Source of the DNA: JAZGER01 sp036480335
GTDB lineage: Bacteria > Pseudomonadota > Gammaproteobacteria > DSM-19610
Direction of reading: 5' to 3'
Assembly (NCBI GenBank): GCA_036480335.1
Contig: JAZGGH010000111.1
Location: forward strand, 1-34,611
DNA: 34,611 bases
The notes beneath the pieces were generated by a model, which worked only from the letters and a program-made list of their open reading frames with translations, ran no database searches and had not been told where the DNA came from. Shown here in pieces: positions 9,201-17,335 of this stretch. The translations under genes were made by a program, and so were the position numbers. Position 1 is the first letter of the stretch; each line of letters begins with the position of its first letter.

Positions 9201-9893
9201 ATGCCGCAGGGAATTGAAAAATGCCTCGGCCGTCTGACCTGATAATGTTCGTCCAGATGCATCAGTGATGGTGCCAGAAATAATGACTGGCAGTCGATTG
9301 CCACTGTCTTCAAAATAGCTCTCTACAGCAAATGCAGCCGCTTTGGCATTGAGAGTATCGAATATGGTTTCGATAAGGATAATGTCAGAGCCACCGTCGA
9401 CCAGAGCTTTGGTAGCTTCGTAGTAGGTGTCTCTGAGTTCATCAAAGGTAACATTGCGGTAACCGGGGTTATTCACATCTGGAGAAAGTGAAGCGGTACG
9501 GCTGGTTGGACCGAGAACACCGGCAACAAAGCGAGGGCGGTCATCGGTGGAAAATTCTTCAGCTGCTTCACGTGCCAGTTTGGCGGAAGCTATATTGAGT
9601 TCGTAAACCAGTGCTTCCTGTTGGTAATCAGCCAGTGAAATGGATGTTGAGTTAAAGGTATTGGTTTCTATAATATCTGCGCCAGCTTCCAGGTAGGCTT
9701 TGTGGATATCCCGGATGATTTGGGGTTGGCTGAGAGAGAGCAGGTCATTATTACCTTTTAGATCACAGGGCCAGTCTTTGAATCGCTCACCACGATAACC
9801 CTCCTCATCCAGTTTGTAACGCTGAATCATCGTGCCCATGGCACCGTCAAGTATTAGAATACGTTCTTTCAGGAGTTGATTTAATCTGCTCAT
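6222..9893 (-). CDS. metH: Cobalamin-dependent methionine synthase
   Basis: Transfers the methyl group of 5-methyltetrahydrofolate to homocysteine via B12, in the cytoplasm. All four modules are present (numbering from the chosen start): homocysteine/Zn domain with ligands C241 and C304-C305 (GGCCGTTP); folate-binding domain from about 345 with VNIGERTNVTGS; cobalamin domain with DVHDIG, base-off ligand H753; and the AdoMet reactivation domain with RPAPGYPACPDHTEK from R1131. Length 1223 residues is close to the E. coli enzyme (1227). The frame is open further to a TTG at 9932, but the ATG at 9893 gives the family N-terminus and has GAAGAA just before it. No cobalamin riboswitch fits into the short upstream gap shared with the divergent gene. 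Intact and conventional. Confidence 0.97.
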   Translation of the reverse strand: MSRLNQLLKERILILDGAMGTMIQRYKLDEEGYRGERFKDWPCDLKGNNDLLSLSQPQIIRDIHKAYLEAGADIIETNTFNSTSISLADYQQEALVYELNIASAKLAREAAEEFSTDDRPRFVAGVLGPTSRTASLSPDVNNPGYRNVTFDELRDTYYEATKALVDGGSDIILIETIFDTLNAKAAAFAVESYFEDSGNRLPVIISGTITDASGRTLSGQTAEAFFNSLRHINPVSLGFNCALGAKELRQYIDELAGIADCAINTHPNAGLPNEFGEYDETPEAMAKEIGEWAAAGFLNIIGGCCGTTPAHIKAIADIVSQYAPRKIPAHDTTCRLAGLEPCNIRSDSLFVNIGERTNVTGSARFKRLVLEGEYDKALDVARDQVENGAQVIDINMDEGMLDGKEAMVTFLNLIASEPDISRVPIMIDSSKWEIIEAGLKCIQGKGIVNSISMKEGEDKFIEHARLCRQYGAAIIVMAFDETGQADTKERKIEICTRAYKILTEQLDFPPEDIIFDPNIFAIATGIEEHNTYGVDFIEATREIKNTLPYAMISGGVSNVSFSFRGNNPVREAIHAVFLYHAIKAGMDMGIVNAGQLAIYNDLPQELREGVEDVVLNRRDDATERLLDLATKYRGDGQTVQKKEDLEWRKWPVEKRLEHALVKGIDTFVEEDTEAARQNFERPIEVIEQPLMNGMNVVGDLFGDGKMFLPQVVKSARVMKKAVAYLLPFIEAEKGEKTRAKGKILMATVKGDVHDIGKNIVGVVLQCNNFEVIDLGVMVPAQKILQAARDENVDIIGLSGLITPSLDEMAHLAKEMEREGFDIPLLIGGATTSRVHTAVKIEPHYHGITIYVKDASRAVGVAQNLVSEALKAPYVQQIREEYEKVRAQHAGKRLKTEWLSLEQARANKTPVNWDSYTPLNPAFTGIKIIDDVTLDQLIDYIDWTPFFKTWELAGSYPKILDDKVVGEHARNLFSDAQTMLKQIIDEKWLQARAVIGIFPANQINDDDVEIYTDNNRSTVLTTLHHLRQQNQKPPGRANQCLSDFVAPKDSGLADYIGAFAVTAGIGIDEHIQRFEADHDDYQSILLKALADRLAEAFAEYLHERVRKKYWGYDRDESLSNTELIREQYKGIRPAPGYPACPDHTEKSIMWELIDPESNAGITITEAFAMLPTAAVSGWYFSHPDSTYFGLGKINRDQVADYAKRKGMSLEEAERWLSPNIGYDI

Positions 9894-10011
9894 TTTCTTC
9901 ACGGCTGCTACGAAATTCAGGTATTCTAGCAAAATCCATCAATCAGGGCGCTTTAGTTTTACCTGTTTGCTACGATTAGAGTCGCTCGCAAGGCTCATGA
10001 GGAAGTAATTA

Positions 10012-10797
10012 ATGCCTAGGTTTAGAAAATATATCCTGGTTTCAGGTCTGGTTGGTTTATTGAGTCATCAGGTTTTAGCCGATACGCAGATACTGCTTGA
10101 TGATGGTACGCGTATAGACATCAGTAACGGTATCAGTGTTATGAGTCGTGTTGGCGAGACCCAGTCGATGGTTTTCAATAGTCAGACCCGGGTGATGAAT
10201 ATTGTTGACCATAGCGAAGGAAGCTATACACCTGTCAGTATGCAAAAAATAGAAGAAAGTGTCGCAACCATTTCATCTTTCAGGGATTCAATGCTATTGA
10301 AAATGCAGGCACAGCTTAAGACATTGCCCACTGAACAACGTCAGGTTTTCGACGATGCAATGCGGCAATATCTGCCTGCAGATACGCAGGGGGCGCTGCA
10401 ACTTAAAACAGTCTCGAAAGGGAATGAAGTCATTGCGGGCATTTCCTGCAGCATGCAATCCTTGTATGACAATAAACAACACATCGCCGATGTCTGTATG
10501 TCGATAAAGGCCAGTGGCGGCCTGACTAAGGAAGACCAGGTGACATTATTGGCCATGATGAAATTCTTTAAGGAGATGGCATCGAAAACGGCTGGCTTGA
10601 TGGCTTCACTGGAAGCTCCAAAACTGTTGTCGAAAACACAGCTTGAAGGCTGGCCAGTGAAGTTTGTTGATTTGCAGAATGGCACGCAATACGCAGTAAA
10701 ATCCGTTGCAAGGCATGCTTATTCACCAGAATATTTTACCGGACACCTTAAATATCAGCGCAAAGAAATGCCTACGCTGCAGGGTGTTCAGCAATGA
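10012..10797 (+). CDS. Exported protein of unknown function (DUF4412-like)
   Basis: 261 residues. A signal peptide (about 1-23, basic RFRK, hydrophobic LVSGLVGLLSH, VLA/D cut) predicts a periplasmic protein. The mature start TQILLDDGTRIDISNGISVM followed by a NIVDH segment resembles DUF4412-type proteins, which carry a short ligand-reading beta domain, but the match is by eye and weak. The middle part is helical with two cysteines, C146 and C161 by rough count, that could form a disulfide. A GAGGAAG ribosome-binding site lies 6 nt before the ATG. It diverges from metH across 118 nt and converges on the NfeD gene, so it is probably a single-gene unit. Function not recognised. Confidence 0.7.
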   Translation: MPRFRKYILVSGLVGLLSHQVLADTQILLDDGTRIDISNGISVMSRVGETQSMVFNSQTRVMNIVDHSEGSYTPVSMQKIEESVATISSFRDSMLLKMQAQLKTLPTEQRQVFDDAMRQYLPADTQGALQLKTVSKGNEVIAGISCSMQSLYDNKQHIADVCMSIKASGGLTKEDQVTLLAMMKFFKEMASKTAGLMASLEAPKLLSKTQLEGWPVKFVDLQNGTQYAVKSVARHAYSPEYFTGHLKYQRKEMPTLQGVQQ

Positions 10798-10817
10798 ACT
10801 CTTTCTTAGTATGCATC

Positions 10818-11261
10818 TCAGCTTTTTATACTGACATGCAACACTGTTCCGTTTACTCCGTTAATAACAACTTTTGTTCCGGCACTGCAATCATCTCCAT
10901 GAATCTTCCAGGTTGAGTCATCTACCTTGATTTTACCTTCACCGTTTTCGATGGGGGTATCAAGGGTAAAAACACGCCCGATATATTGTTCTCCTCGACG
11001 GTTCAATGTCGGCTGATCTGTGTCAGATAATGTTTCACGGAAATATTTTCGCCAGATAAAAATACTCACAATGGATAGAATGGCAAAGGTGAGCAGTTGT
11101 ATTTGCCAGCTAATATCTGGCGCAAGAAATAGACCTAATCCCACAACTGCTGCCGAAATACTTAGCCAGAGAAAAAATGCACCTGGAGCGAATATTTCAA
11201 GTGTGAGTAACACGATGGCAAGTATCCACCATTGCCAATGGGTGATATCCATGGAATACAT
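10818..11261 (-). CDS. NfeD-family membrane protein, partner of the SPFH protein
   Basis: 147 residues. Two or three N-terminal hydrophobic helices (roughly residues 9-70, starting WQWWILAIVLLTLEIFAPGA) are followed by a small soluble beta-barrel of OB type (residues about 85-147, from RGEQYIGRVFTLDTPIENG). This is the short NfeD form found next to stomatin-like genes, equivalent to E. coli YbbK beside QmcA. It starts 2 nt after the SPFH stop, so the two are an operon and presumably one inner-membrane complex linked to membrane organisation or quality control. A second in-frame ATG three codons on (11252) is an equally possible start. Confidence 0.85.
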   Translation of the reverse strand: MYSMDITHWQWWILAIVLLTLEIFAPGAFFLWLSISAAVVGLGLFLAPDISWQIQLLTFAILSIVSIFIWRKYFRETLSDTDQPTLNRRGEQYIGRVFTLDTPIENGEGKIKVDDSTWKIHGDDCSAGTKVVINGVNGTVLHVSIKS

Positions 11262-11263
11262 AA

Positions 11264-12184
11264 TTATGCGCCTGGTTGTTTATTGGTGACAGCTTTGGCG
11301 AGTTCACCAATGCCGGCCAGAGAACCGATAACATTACCAGCTTCAAGTGGCATCAGAACCAGCTTCTCATTGGGTGCACTGGCAATGGCCTGCAATGCAT
11401 CGACATATTTAGTTGCGACAAAGTAGTTAATCGCATTTAGATCGCCTTTGGCAATAGCCTCGGATACCATAGTTGTTGCTTTTGCTTCAGCTTCGGCCTG
11501 TCTTTCACGCGCTTCTGCTTCCAGAAAAGCGGCTTGTCGTGCACCTTCAGCATCCAGAATTGCAGCCTGTTTAGCGCCTTCTGCGCGTAGGATTTCTGAA
11601 GCCCGAACGCCTTCAGCATCAAGAATATTTGAACGTTTGATACGTTCAGCTTTCATCTGTCTGCCCATGGCTTCTACCAGATCACTGGGCGGGGAGATAT
11701 CCTTGATTTCGATTCTCGTTACTTTGATTCCCCAGGGGGTGGTTGCGTCATCAACAACACTGAGCAGTCGCGCATTGATAACGTCACGCTTCGAGAGTAA
11801 TTCATCCAGATCCATTGAACCCATGACGGTACGAATATTGGTCATTGTCAGATTCAGGGTGGCATGTTCAAGCTGATTGACTTCATAGGCCGCCTTGGCG
11901 GCATCCAGTACCTGAAAGAAGACGACACCATCAACCCGCACCATGGCGTTATCTTTGGTAATGGCTTCCTGCGAAGGTACTTCCAGTACCCGTTCCATCA
12001 TGTTCATTTTGGCACCAATCCGGTCAATGAATGGAATGATCAGATTGAGACCGGGACGTAATGTTTTGGTGTAGCGGCCGAACCGCTCCACCGTATATTC
12101 CATGCCTTGTGGGACAGATTTGACACCCATGGCCACCAGTGCCACGGCAAGTACCACGAAAAAAATAGCAAATTGACTAAACAT
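11264..12184 (-). CDS. SPFH/band 7 protein, stomatin/QmcA-like
   Basis: 306 residues. One N-terminal membrane anchor (about residues 3-20), then the band 7 domain beginning VPQGMEYTVERFGRYTKTL, typical of the slipin/QmcA branch. After about residue 185 comes a long Ala/Glu-rich coiled coil with repeated units of the form ILDAEGARQAA, which in the family builds ring-shaped oligomers at the membrane. AGGAGA precedes the ATG. Paired with NfeD as usual. The protein is not HflK or HflC, since it lacks their tandem arrangement and FtsH context. It lies downstream of a secretin-like gene with only 21 nt between, so it may share the purB-led transcript. Confidence 0.9.
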   Translation of the reverse strand: MFSQFAIFFVVLAVALVAMGVKSVPQGMEYTVERFGRYTKTLRPGLNLIIPFIDRIGAKMNMMERVLEVPSQEAITKDNAMVRVDGVVFFQVLDAAKAAYEVNQLEHATLNLTMTNIRTVMGSMDLDELLSKRDVINARLLSVVDDATTPWGIKVTRIEIKDISPPSDLVEAMGRQMKAERIKRSNILDAEGVRASEILRAEGAKQAAILDAEGARQAAFLEAEARERQAEAEAKATTMVSEAIAKGDLNAINYFVATKYVDALQAIASAPNEKLVLMPLEAGNVIGSLAGIGELAKAVTNKQPGA

Positions 12185-12205
12185 AAAATCTCCTTTTGTA
12201 AAAAC

Positions 12206-13009
12206 TTAATGGATTATATCAGCTCGAACCCAGACATGGCTCGATTGTTGTTCTCGCGTTTTATAGTGTCCGCCAGTCTGATTGCCCTGTGATGATGATT
12301 GAGTATTCTGGCCACCAATTTCAAGCCACTGGCCGAGAGCACCTGTGAGCGTTGTTGACATGGATTGAGTGTTTATCCTGTCAGGATGATTGTTGCTGAG
12401 GGTGTTGTTATATGGGCTAATTTCAAGCGACACTTTGTCTTCTGCCAGGCGAGGAAGGACATAAAACCCGGTGAGCAAATCCCGGTATTGTGTGCTGGAT
12501 TGGTAAACCCTGCGGCCATAATTGTCTTGCCAGACTTGAGTGGAAAAGAAAGGAATCGATTTCCCTGTTTCAATATAGCCCGAATATCCTTCAAGTATTT
12601 TTAACTGATGTATTGGGTTATTGCGGGAAATAGAGTGATTATTGCGGGTTGAAAATTTGAAATCCAGATGCGGTCTCCGATGATGTTGCTTCTGGAATAT
12701 GACCGAAAACTGGTTCGAAGATTCCGTTAACTCCCTTTCCGTACCCTGGAAAACCGATATCATGAGCTGCTTTAAAGGCGTGTCAAGCTGACGAACCAAT
12801 TGTAGAATATTATTTGTTTCCTGCTCAGATGCTTTTAAGAAAAGCAGGTAGCCGGTGCCGGATAAGTGACTATTTTGATCAAGTAGTGGTTCGAGTACGG
12901 GTAGCAATGATTCCGCTGAACGGTATTTGAGCTGTATCGTCTCGATGCTATTTGCCTGTACAGTGGAGAAAAGGAAGAGACAAATCAACAAGCAGTAAAG
13001 TTTCACCAT
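12206..13009 (-). CDS. Short secretin-like exported protein
   Basis: 267 residues, signal peptide 1-19 (cut VQA/N). Residues about 22-90 (starting ETIQLKYRSAESLLPVLEPL and ending RQLDTP) match the secretin N1/NolW-type subdomain. Residues about 130-230 carry features of the start of a secretin core: a GYIETGKSIPF segment and VLPRLAEDKVSLEISPYNN. A full secretin is 500-700 residues with several N domains and a multistrand barrel; here only one N domain and part of the core are present, followed by a Ser/Gln/Asn-rich tail. No other type II, type III or pilus gene is nearby. I read it as a standalone periplasmic secretin-domain protein of unknown role, not a broken gene, because the frame is intact and conserved-looking. 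Confidence 0.65.
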   Translation of the reverse strand: MVKLYCLLICLFLFSTVQANSIETIQLKYRSAESLLPVLEPLLDQNSHLSGTGYLLFLKASEQETNNILQLVRQLDTPLKQLMISVFQGTERELTESSNQFSVIFQKQHHRRPHLDFKFSTRNNHSISRNNPIHQLKILEGYSGYIETGKSIPFFSTQVWQDNYGRRVYQSSTQYRDLLTGFYVLPRLAEDKVSLEISPYNNTLSNNHPDRINTQSMSTTLTGALGQWLEIGGQNTQSSSQGNQTGGHYKTREQQSSHVWVRADIIH

Positions 13010-13069
13010 ACTCAGGACCTTAGTAACAATTGTTGTGGTATATGAACACTAGGACAGCTTTGAGGTTCA

Positions 13070-13600
13070 TTAAATGTATAATTGCCTCAAATCTGGATGG
13101 GGACTGCTGCGTTCCCAGACCTCAGTAAAAAACTCTCGTTGTCTGGTTGCGATGACCTGGCAATTAAAATTCGCACTGCCTTCAAAAAGGTCAGCAAAAG
13201 GGCGCTTTATCATACCGATTCGATCAGCGATCAAAAAAGCCTTGTTGTATTGTTGATAGTCAGAATAGACATGCCGCATTTCAATGGAGCTGCTCAATTT
13301 ACGGGCAAGATCTATGAAACGATGGCCACTTTTTGTTGCTATTTTCGGTTCCTGGATTAGTACTCGAATTTCAGTTTTTCGGTTGCGAATACACAACTGG
13401 CGGATGGCATCCAGGAAAGCTTCACGATCGTAAATAGCTTCATCCAGATCGCGGCTGAAAATATCCAGTGAATGTGTAGCCTGTTGTACCATCAGGTCTG
13501 TGGCATGGCGCACATCATCAGACGTTTGCAGTTCCAGTTCGGTTTCAGACTCGCCAAGCCTGAGGGTCAGCCAGTGATCAACAGGTGAGTATCCGGACAT
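13070..13600 (-). CDS. DUF7931 protein (phospholipase D-like fold without HKD motif)
   Basis: 176 residues, no signal peptide. The arrangement ATHSLDIFSRDLDEAIYD, RVLIQEP, SSSIEMRHV, and AFLIADRIGMIKRP resembles one half of a phospholipase D-like domain, as in the family recently labelled DUF7931, but the catalytic HxKxxxxD is absent (the equivalent place reads NKAFLIAD). In other gammaproteobacteria the domain can be fused to a GNAT acetyltransferase; no such fusion here. It starts 2 nt after the purB stop, so it is co-transcribed and translation-coupled. Biochemical role unknown. Confidence 0.65.
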   Translation of the reverse strand: MSGYSPVDHWLTLRLGESETELELQTSDDVRHATDLMVQQATHSLDIFSRDLDEAIYDREAFLDAIRQLCIRNRKTEIRVLIQEPKIATKSGHRFIDLARKLSSSIEMRHVYSDYQQYNKAFLIADRIGMIKRPFADLFEGSANFNCQVIATRQREFFTEVWERSSPHPDLRQLYI

Positions 13601-13602
13601 GA

Positions 13603-14973
13603 TTATTGTACCCCTTTTGCCTGTTCTGCAGCGTTGCCGATATAGGTTGCCGGAGTTAGAGCAGCGAGGCTTTTTTTGACATCCTCGGGTAATTCCAGTG
13701 TGGCAACAAAATCGGCCAGGGTTTGTGCATTGATCGATTGTCCGCGAGTCAGCGCCTTGAGTTTTTCGTAGGGTTCTTCAATACCATGGCGACGCATAAC
13801 AGTCTGGATGGCTTCTGCCAGGACTTCCCAGGTTTTATCGAGGTCTTGTGCGATGGCTGCTTCATTTACCTGCAGTTTATTGATGCCCTTGATAAGTGAT
13901 TCATAGCCGATACAGGCGTGGGCAAAAGCCACGCCAAGATTGCGCAAAACAGTGGAATCACTTAAATCACGTTGCCAGCGCGAAACCGGTAATTTGCCTG
14001 AAAAATGGCTAAAAAGAGCGTTAGCAATACCAAAATTACCCTCTGCATTTTCAAAATCAATTGGGTTTACCTTATGAGGCATGGTTGATGAACCCACTTC
14101 ACCGGCAATGGTTTTCTGTTTGAAATAACCAATCGAAATATAAGACCAGATATCGCGGCTAAAATCAATGAGAATGGTGTTAAATCGGGCCGCAGCATCG
14201 AACAGTTCGGCCATATAGTCATGTGGTTCAATCTGGGTTGTGTAGGGATTCCAGCTCAGCCCCAGATCGGTCACAAACTGTTTGGCGATGGATGTCCAGT
14301 CAAGATCAGGATAGCTGGTCAGATGCGCATTGTAGTTACCCACAGCACCATTAATTTTGCCAAGCATGGGAACAGATGTTATTTGTTCAATTTGTCGGCG
14401 TAAGCGGCTTACCACGTTTGCCATTTCTTTTCCCAGTGTGCTGGGAGAAGCTGGCTGTCCATGAGTGCGGCACAGAATCGGGGTATCTGCATTATCGATG
14501 GCCAGTGTTTTAATATCTTCGGTCAGTCGTTCCTGTAACGGAAAGATGACACGTTCGCAGCCCTGTTTCAGCATCAGGGCATAGGCCAGATTATTAATGT
14601 CTTCAGAAGTGCAGGCAAAATGAATGAATTCGCTCACAGCTTCCAGTTCAGCATTGCCGGAGATCTTTTCCTTGAGAAAATATTCCACGGCTTTTACATC
14701 ATGATTGGTTGTTCGTTCTATATCTTTGACTATCTGGGCATCTGATTCTGCGAAATTGGAAACAATATTGTCCAGTTGTTGAGTGGCCGCCTGACTAAAA
14801 GCGGGAACTTCCGGGATACCGGGATGGGCTGCCAGCATCTGTAACCAGCGGATTTCAACCATAACACGATAGTGAATCAGGCCAAATTCACTAAAGAAAG
14901 GGCGCAGTGAGCCTGTTTTGTTTCCGTAACGCCCGTCTACGGGGGAGATTGCCGTGAGTGAAGTCAGTTGCAT
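13603..14973 (-). CDS. purB: Adenylosuccinate lyase
   Basis: Cleaves SAICAR and adenylosuccinate in purine synthesis. From the ATG at 14973 the product is 456 residues, the E. coli length, and begins MQLTSLTAISPVDGRYG as expected; the frame stays open 17 codons further but those (a Gln-rich stretch) do not fit the family. Catalytic features: THGQP with H171, and the mobile signature loop SSTMPHKVNP with serine at 295-296. It belongs to the conserved nudJ-mnmA-hflD-purB cluster, although a 163-nt AT-rich gap separates it from hflD and may hold its own promoter. No PurR-type operator was recognised there. Confidence 0.97.
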   Translation of the reverse strand: MQLTSLTAISPVDGRYGNKTGSLRPFFSEFGLIHYRVMVEIRWLQMLAAHPGIPEVPAFSQAATQQLDNIVSNFAESDAQIVKDIERTTNHDVKAVEYFLKEKISGNAELEAVSEFIHFACTSEDINNLAYALMLKQGCERVIFPLQERLTEDIKTLAIDNADTPILCRTHGQPASPSTLGKEMANVVSRLRRQIEQITSVPMLGKINGAVGNYNAHLTSYPDLDWTSIAKQFVTDLGLSWNPYTTQIEPHDYMAELFDAAARFNTILIDFSRDIWSYISIGYFKQKTIAGEVGSSTMPHKVNPIDFENAEGNFGIANALFSHFSGKLPVSRWQRDLSDSTVLRNLGVAFAHACIGYESLIKGINKLQVNEAAIAQDLDKTWEVLAEAIQTVMRRHGIEEPYEKLKALTRGQSINAQTLADFVATLELPEDVKKSLAALTPATYIGNAAEQAKGVQ

Positions 14974-15136
14974 GATTTTCGCTTTATCTGGTTGCTGTTG
15001 TTGGCGGTTATTATGCCTGATCATATTACTCAGGAAAAACCATCATAGATTGGATAGTTTATTTTAAATAATAGTTAATAATATCAGCATTTTACAATAA
15101 GTACTTAAGATTTATCATGTAATGTATATGGTTTTG

Positions 15137-15775
15137 TCATGACAGTTTGGCTAACCAGGCCTGAGCATAATCTACATACCTGCCTCGAAAAAACAAAAGG
15201 CGCAAACGTGTGCCACCCAATTGACGCCAAAGCACCGTAGAGCGCATGCCAGCTAGTAACAGGGCACGAATCTGGTTGCCGACGCGCTGGTCTGAGAGAC
15301 GGTTTTCATTGCCTGCAACCATGATTCTGGGTTGCAGAGTGCTGATTGTTGTCGCATAGGTTTCAGCCAGGCTGGCCAGAATATTTTCATGCATGGCTGG
15401 AAAATGTGCTGTTTTTTCCTGAGTATTCTGTATCCCCTGCCTTAATGCTGTCAGCATTTTCGGGTTTTTCATGAGTTTGCGTTCCAGATGCAATAAAGTT
15501 ATCAGGTAACGGCTCAGCTCCATGTCTGGTTGACTGCCTTTGGCGTTAAGTTGTGGTGCGATGAGTGATAATCCGCTTGAAAGCCTGGAAAAATCGCCAT
15601 AAACGTCATTCAGGTTAGAGGACTCCAGAGAGAAAAGACTTTCAATAGAGGCTTCCATGGCCTGTTGGTCAACGGACTTACCATAAGCTGTTTGTTGGAC
15701 CAATTTTAATGCTAGAAGGATACCTGAGAATGCCAGAGCGGCATTTTTTTCATCAAAATTAACTTTAGAAGACAT
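15137..15775 (-). CDS. hflD: HflD-family protein (YcfC)
   Basis: 212 residues from the ATG at 15775, which overlaps the mnmA stop as TAATG; the longer frame to 15802 would run into mnmA and is less likely. All-helical protein of the HflD family, recognised by ALAFSGILLALKLVQQTA near the start, a YLITLLHLERKL segment in the middle and the basic end RSTVLWRQLGGTRLRLLFFR. In E. coli HflD is a peripheral membrane protein that lowers phage lambda CII activity; its ordinary cellular task is unclear. Gene order with mnmA and purB is as in E. coli, which supports orthology. Confidence 0.93.
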   Translation of the reverse strand: MSSKVNFDEKNAALAFSGILLALKLVQQTAYGKSVDQQAMEASIESLFSLESSNLNDVYGDFSRLSSGLSLIAPQLNAKGSQPDMELSRYLITLLHLERKLMKNPKMLTALRQGIQNTQEKTAHFPAMHENILASLAETYATTISTLQPRIMVAGNENRLSDQRVGNQIRALLLAGMRSTVLWRQLGGTRLRLLFFRGRYVDYAQAWLAKLS

Positions 15776-16848
15776 TAGAGTATTGTACCCCCACCAAGAC
15801 ATATTTCATCCTCGTAAAAAACGATTGCCTGCCCAGGGGTTATGGCGCGCTGAGGCTGCGTAAATGCTACCTTCAGATGATAGTTGTCGCCAGCTTCAAC
15901 GAAACAGTCTTGCCTGGATTGTCGATATCGAACACGTGCAGAGCAATGCAACGGTAGCGTGGCTGGAGTACCAATCCAGTGAACATCATTCGCTTGCAGT
16001 GATTGTTTATACAGAGCGGGATGTTGTCCACCCTGCACGACCATCAGGGTATTGGTTTGCAGATTTTTATCCGCCACATACCAGGCTTCGCCTGAAGACG
16101 ATTGTATGCCACCGATGCCGAGCCCCTGTCGCTGACCGATGGTATGAAACATAAGACCCTGGTGTCTGCCGATGATTTCACCATCCAGTGACTGGATATT
16201 GCCCGGGTTGACGGTTAAAAAACGTGAAAGAAAATCATTGAATTTGCGTTCACCAATAAAACAGATGCCAGTGCTGTCTTTCTTGGCATAATTAACAAAA
16301 CCTGCTTTTTCAGCGATACTTCGTACTTTCCCTTTGGTGATTTCACCGAGCGGGAAAAGGCTGTGACGCAGGGCGTTCTGGTTCAGACGGTAGAGGAAAT
16401 AACTTTGATCCTTATTCTCATCAATGCCAGTTAAAAGATTGTATTCATTATTCTTTTGTTTAATTCTGGCGTAATGCCCAGTTGCAATTCTATCGGCCCC
16501 TAATGAAAGCGCATAGTTCAGAAACGCTTTGAATTTTATTTCCTGATTACACAGGATATCCGGGTTTGGAGTCCGCCCTGCTTTGTATTCGGCAAGGAAA
16601 TGTGCAAACACGCGGTCCCAGTATTCGGCAGAAAAGCTGACAGTATGTAAAGGAATATCAAGTTGGCTGGCAACAGAACGTGCATCTTTCAGGTCTTCTT
16701 CAGCCGGGCAGTAATCAGTATCATCATCGTCGTCCCAGTTTTTCATGAACAGTGCTTCTACAGCATACCCCTGTTGTTGAAGCAGTAATGCTGCAACGGC
16801 AGAATCCACGCCTCCAGACAGCCCAACAATGATTTTTTGTCCGGACAA
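15775..16848 (-). CDS. mnmA: tRNA-specific 2-thiouridylase
   Basis: 357 residues. Adds sulfur to U34 of tRNAs for Lys, Glu and Gln, using ATP and a persulfide relay. PP-loop GLSGGVDS at 9-16, catalytic cysteines C100 (ILCNQEIKF) and C196 (DSTGICFIGERKF), and the family's GHYARI and DQSYFLYRL motifs are all present. The start is a TTG; the Shine-Dalgarno AGGAG lies inside the last codons of nudJ, 8 nt upstream, and no ATG or GTG gives a better N-terminus. The nudJ stop is 3 nt away and hflD overlaps the end, so translation of the three is tightly linked. Confidence 0.97.
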   Translation of the reverse strand: MSGQKIIVGLSGGVDSAVAALLLQQQGYAVEALFMKNWDDDDDTDYCPAEEDLKDARSVASQLDIPLHTVSFSAEYWDRVFAHFLAEYKAGRTPNPDILCNQEIKFKAFLNYALSLGADRIATGHYARIKQKNNEYNLLTGIDENKDQSYFLYRLNQNALRHSLFPLGEITKGKVRSIAEKAGFVNYAKKDSTGICFIGERKFNDFLSRFLTVNPGNIQSLDGEIIGRHQGLMFHTIGQRQGLGIGGIQSSSGEAWYVADKNLQTNTLMVVQGGQHPALYKQSLQANDVHWIGTPATLPLHCSARVRYRQSRQDCFVEAGDNYHLKVAFTQPQRAITPGQAIVFYEDEICLGGGTIL

Positions 16849-16851
16849 GTG

Positions 16852-17313
16852 TCACTCCTGTTGAATATCAGAAAGTAAAGAAAGTGGGTAGCGAACTCCC
16901 TGCAGATAATCCTGAATGGATTGTAAAACTGTGGGGCTGCGCAACTCAGCTTTTTTTTGCCGGATTTCATCCAAAGTCATCCAGTGTGCGGCAATAATGC
17001 CATCATCAAGGGGTGCTGCAGGGTTGTGCAAAAGGCATCGGCCGGTAAATGCAAAGCGCAGGTAGGTGATGGGGCCAACTTTTGTTCGATAAATGCCTAA
17101 AAGATATTCTGGTTCGAATCTCCAGGCGGTTTCTTCCTGACATTCGCGGATAATGGCATCTATCAAAGACTCATTCTCTTCAAGATGACCAGCTGGTTGA
17201 TTAAAGCGAATGCCTTCAGTCACTTGTTCTTCCACCATCAGGAAACAATGACTGGATTCAACGATCGCAGCGACGGTAACATGAGGTTTCCAGATGACTG
17301 TTTTGTCATGCAT
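16852..17313 (-). CDS. nudJ: Nudix phosphatase NudJ
   Basis: 153 residues from the ATG at 17313, which has GGAG 6 nt upstream; a TTG five codons earlier is less likely. Starts WKPHVTVAAIVE and continues NQPAGHLE as in E. coli NudJ, a hydrolase of nucleoside tri/diphosphates and of hydroxymethylpyrimidine diphosphate. The Nudix box runs 42-64 with E48, R56, E57, E60 and E61 all kept; the usual Gly near its end is Ala (EETAW), a change also common in other gammaproteobacterial NudJ as I recall. First gene of the nudJ-mnmA-hflD group. An inverted-repeat element begins only 23 nt upstream of the ATG, so the promoter lies within or beyond it. rluE, present at this place in E. coli, is absent. Confidence 0.93.
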   Translation of the reverse strand: MHDKTVIWKPHVTVAAIVESSHCFLMVEEQVTEGIRFNQPAGHLEENESLIDAIIRECQEETAWRFEPEYLLGIYRTKVGPITYLRFAFTGRCLLHNPAAPLDDGIIAAHWMTLDEIRQKKAELRSPTVLQSIQDYLQGVRYPLSLLSDIQQE

Positions 17314-17335
17314 GTTGACTCCAGACAATGCTTAG

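Noticed and set aside
8767..9237. 156-codon plus-strand frame inside metH
   Set aside because: Antisense shadow of a strongly conserved gene; no independent coding signal.
9894..9932. N-terminal extension of MetH from a TTG
   Set aside because: The ATG at 9893 gives the family N-terminus, with GAAGAA directly upstream; the extra 13 residues do not resemble other MetH proteins.
9894..10011. Possible cobalamin riboswitch for metH
   Set aside because: The gap to the divergent gene is 118 nt and lacks the conserved B12-box core; too short for the roughly 200-nt class.
10798..10817. Terminator between the exported-protein gene and nfeD
   Set aside because: Only a 5-bp AGTAT/ATACT pairing with no T-run; too weak to call.
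14974..15024. 17-residue extension of PurB
   Set aside because: Gln-rich and unlike PurB; the ATG at 14973 gives exactly the E. coli length.
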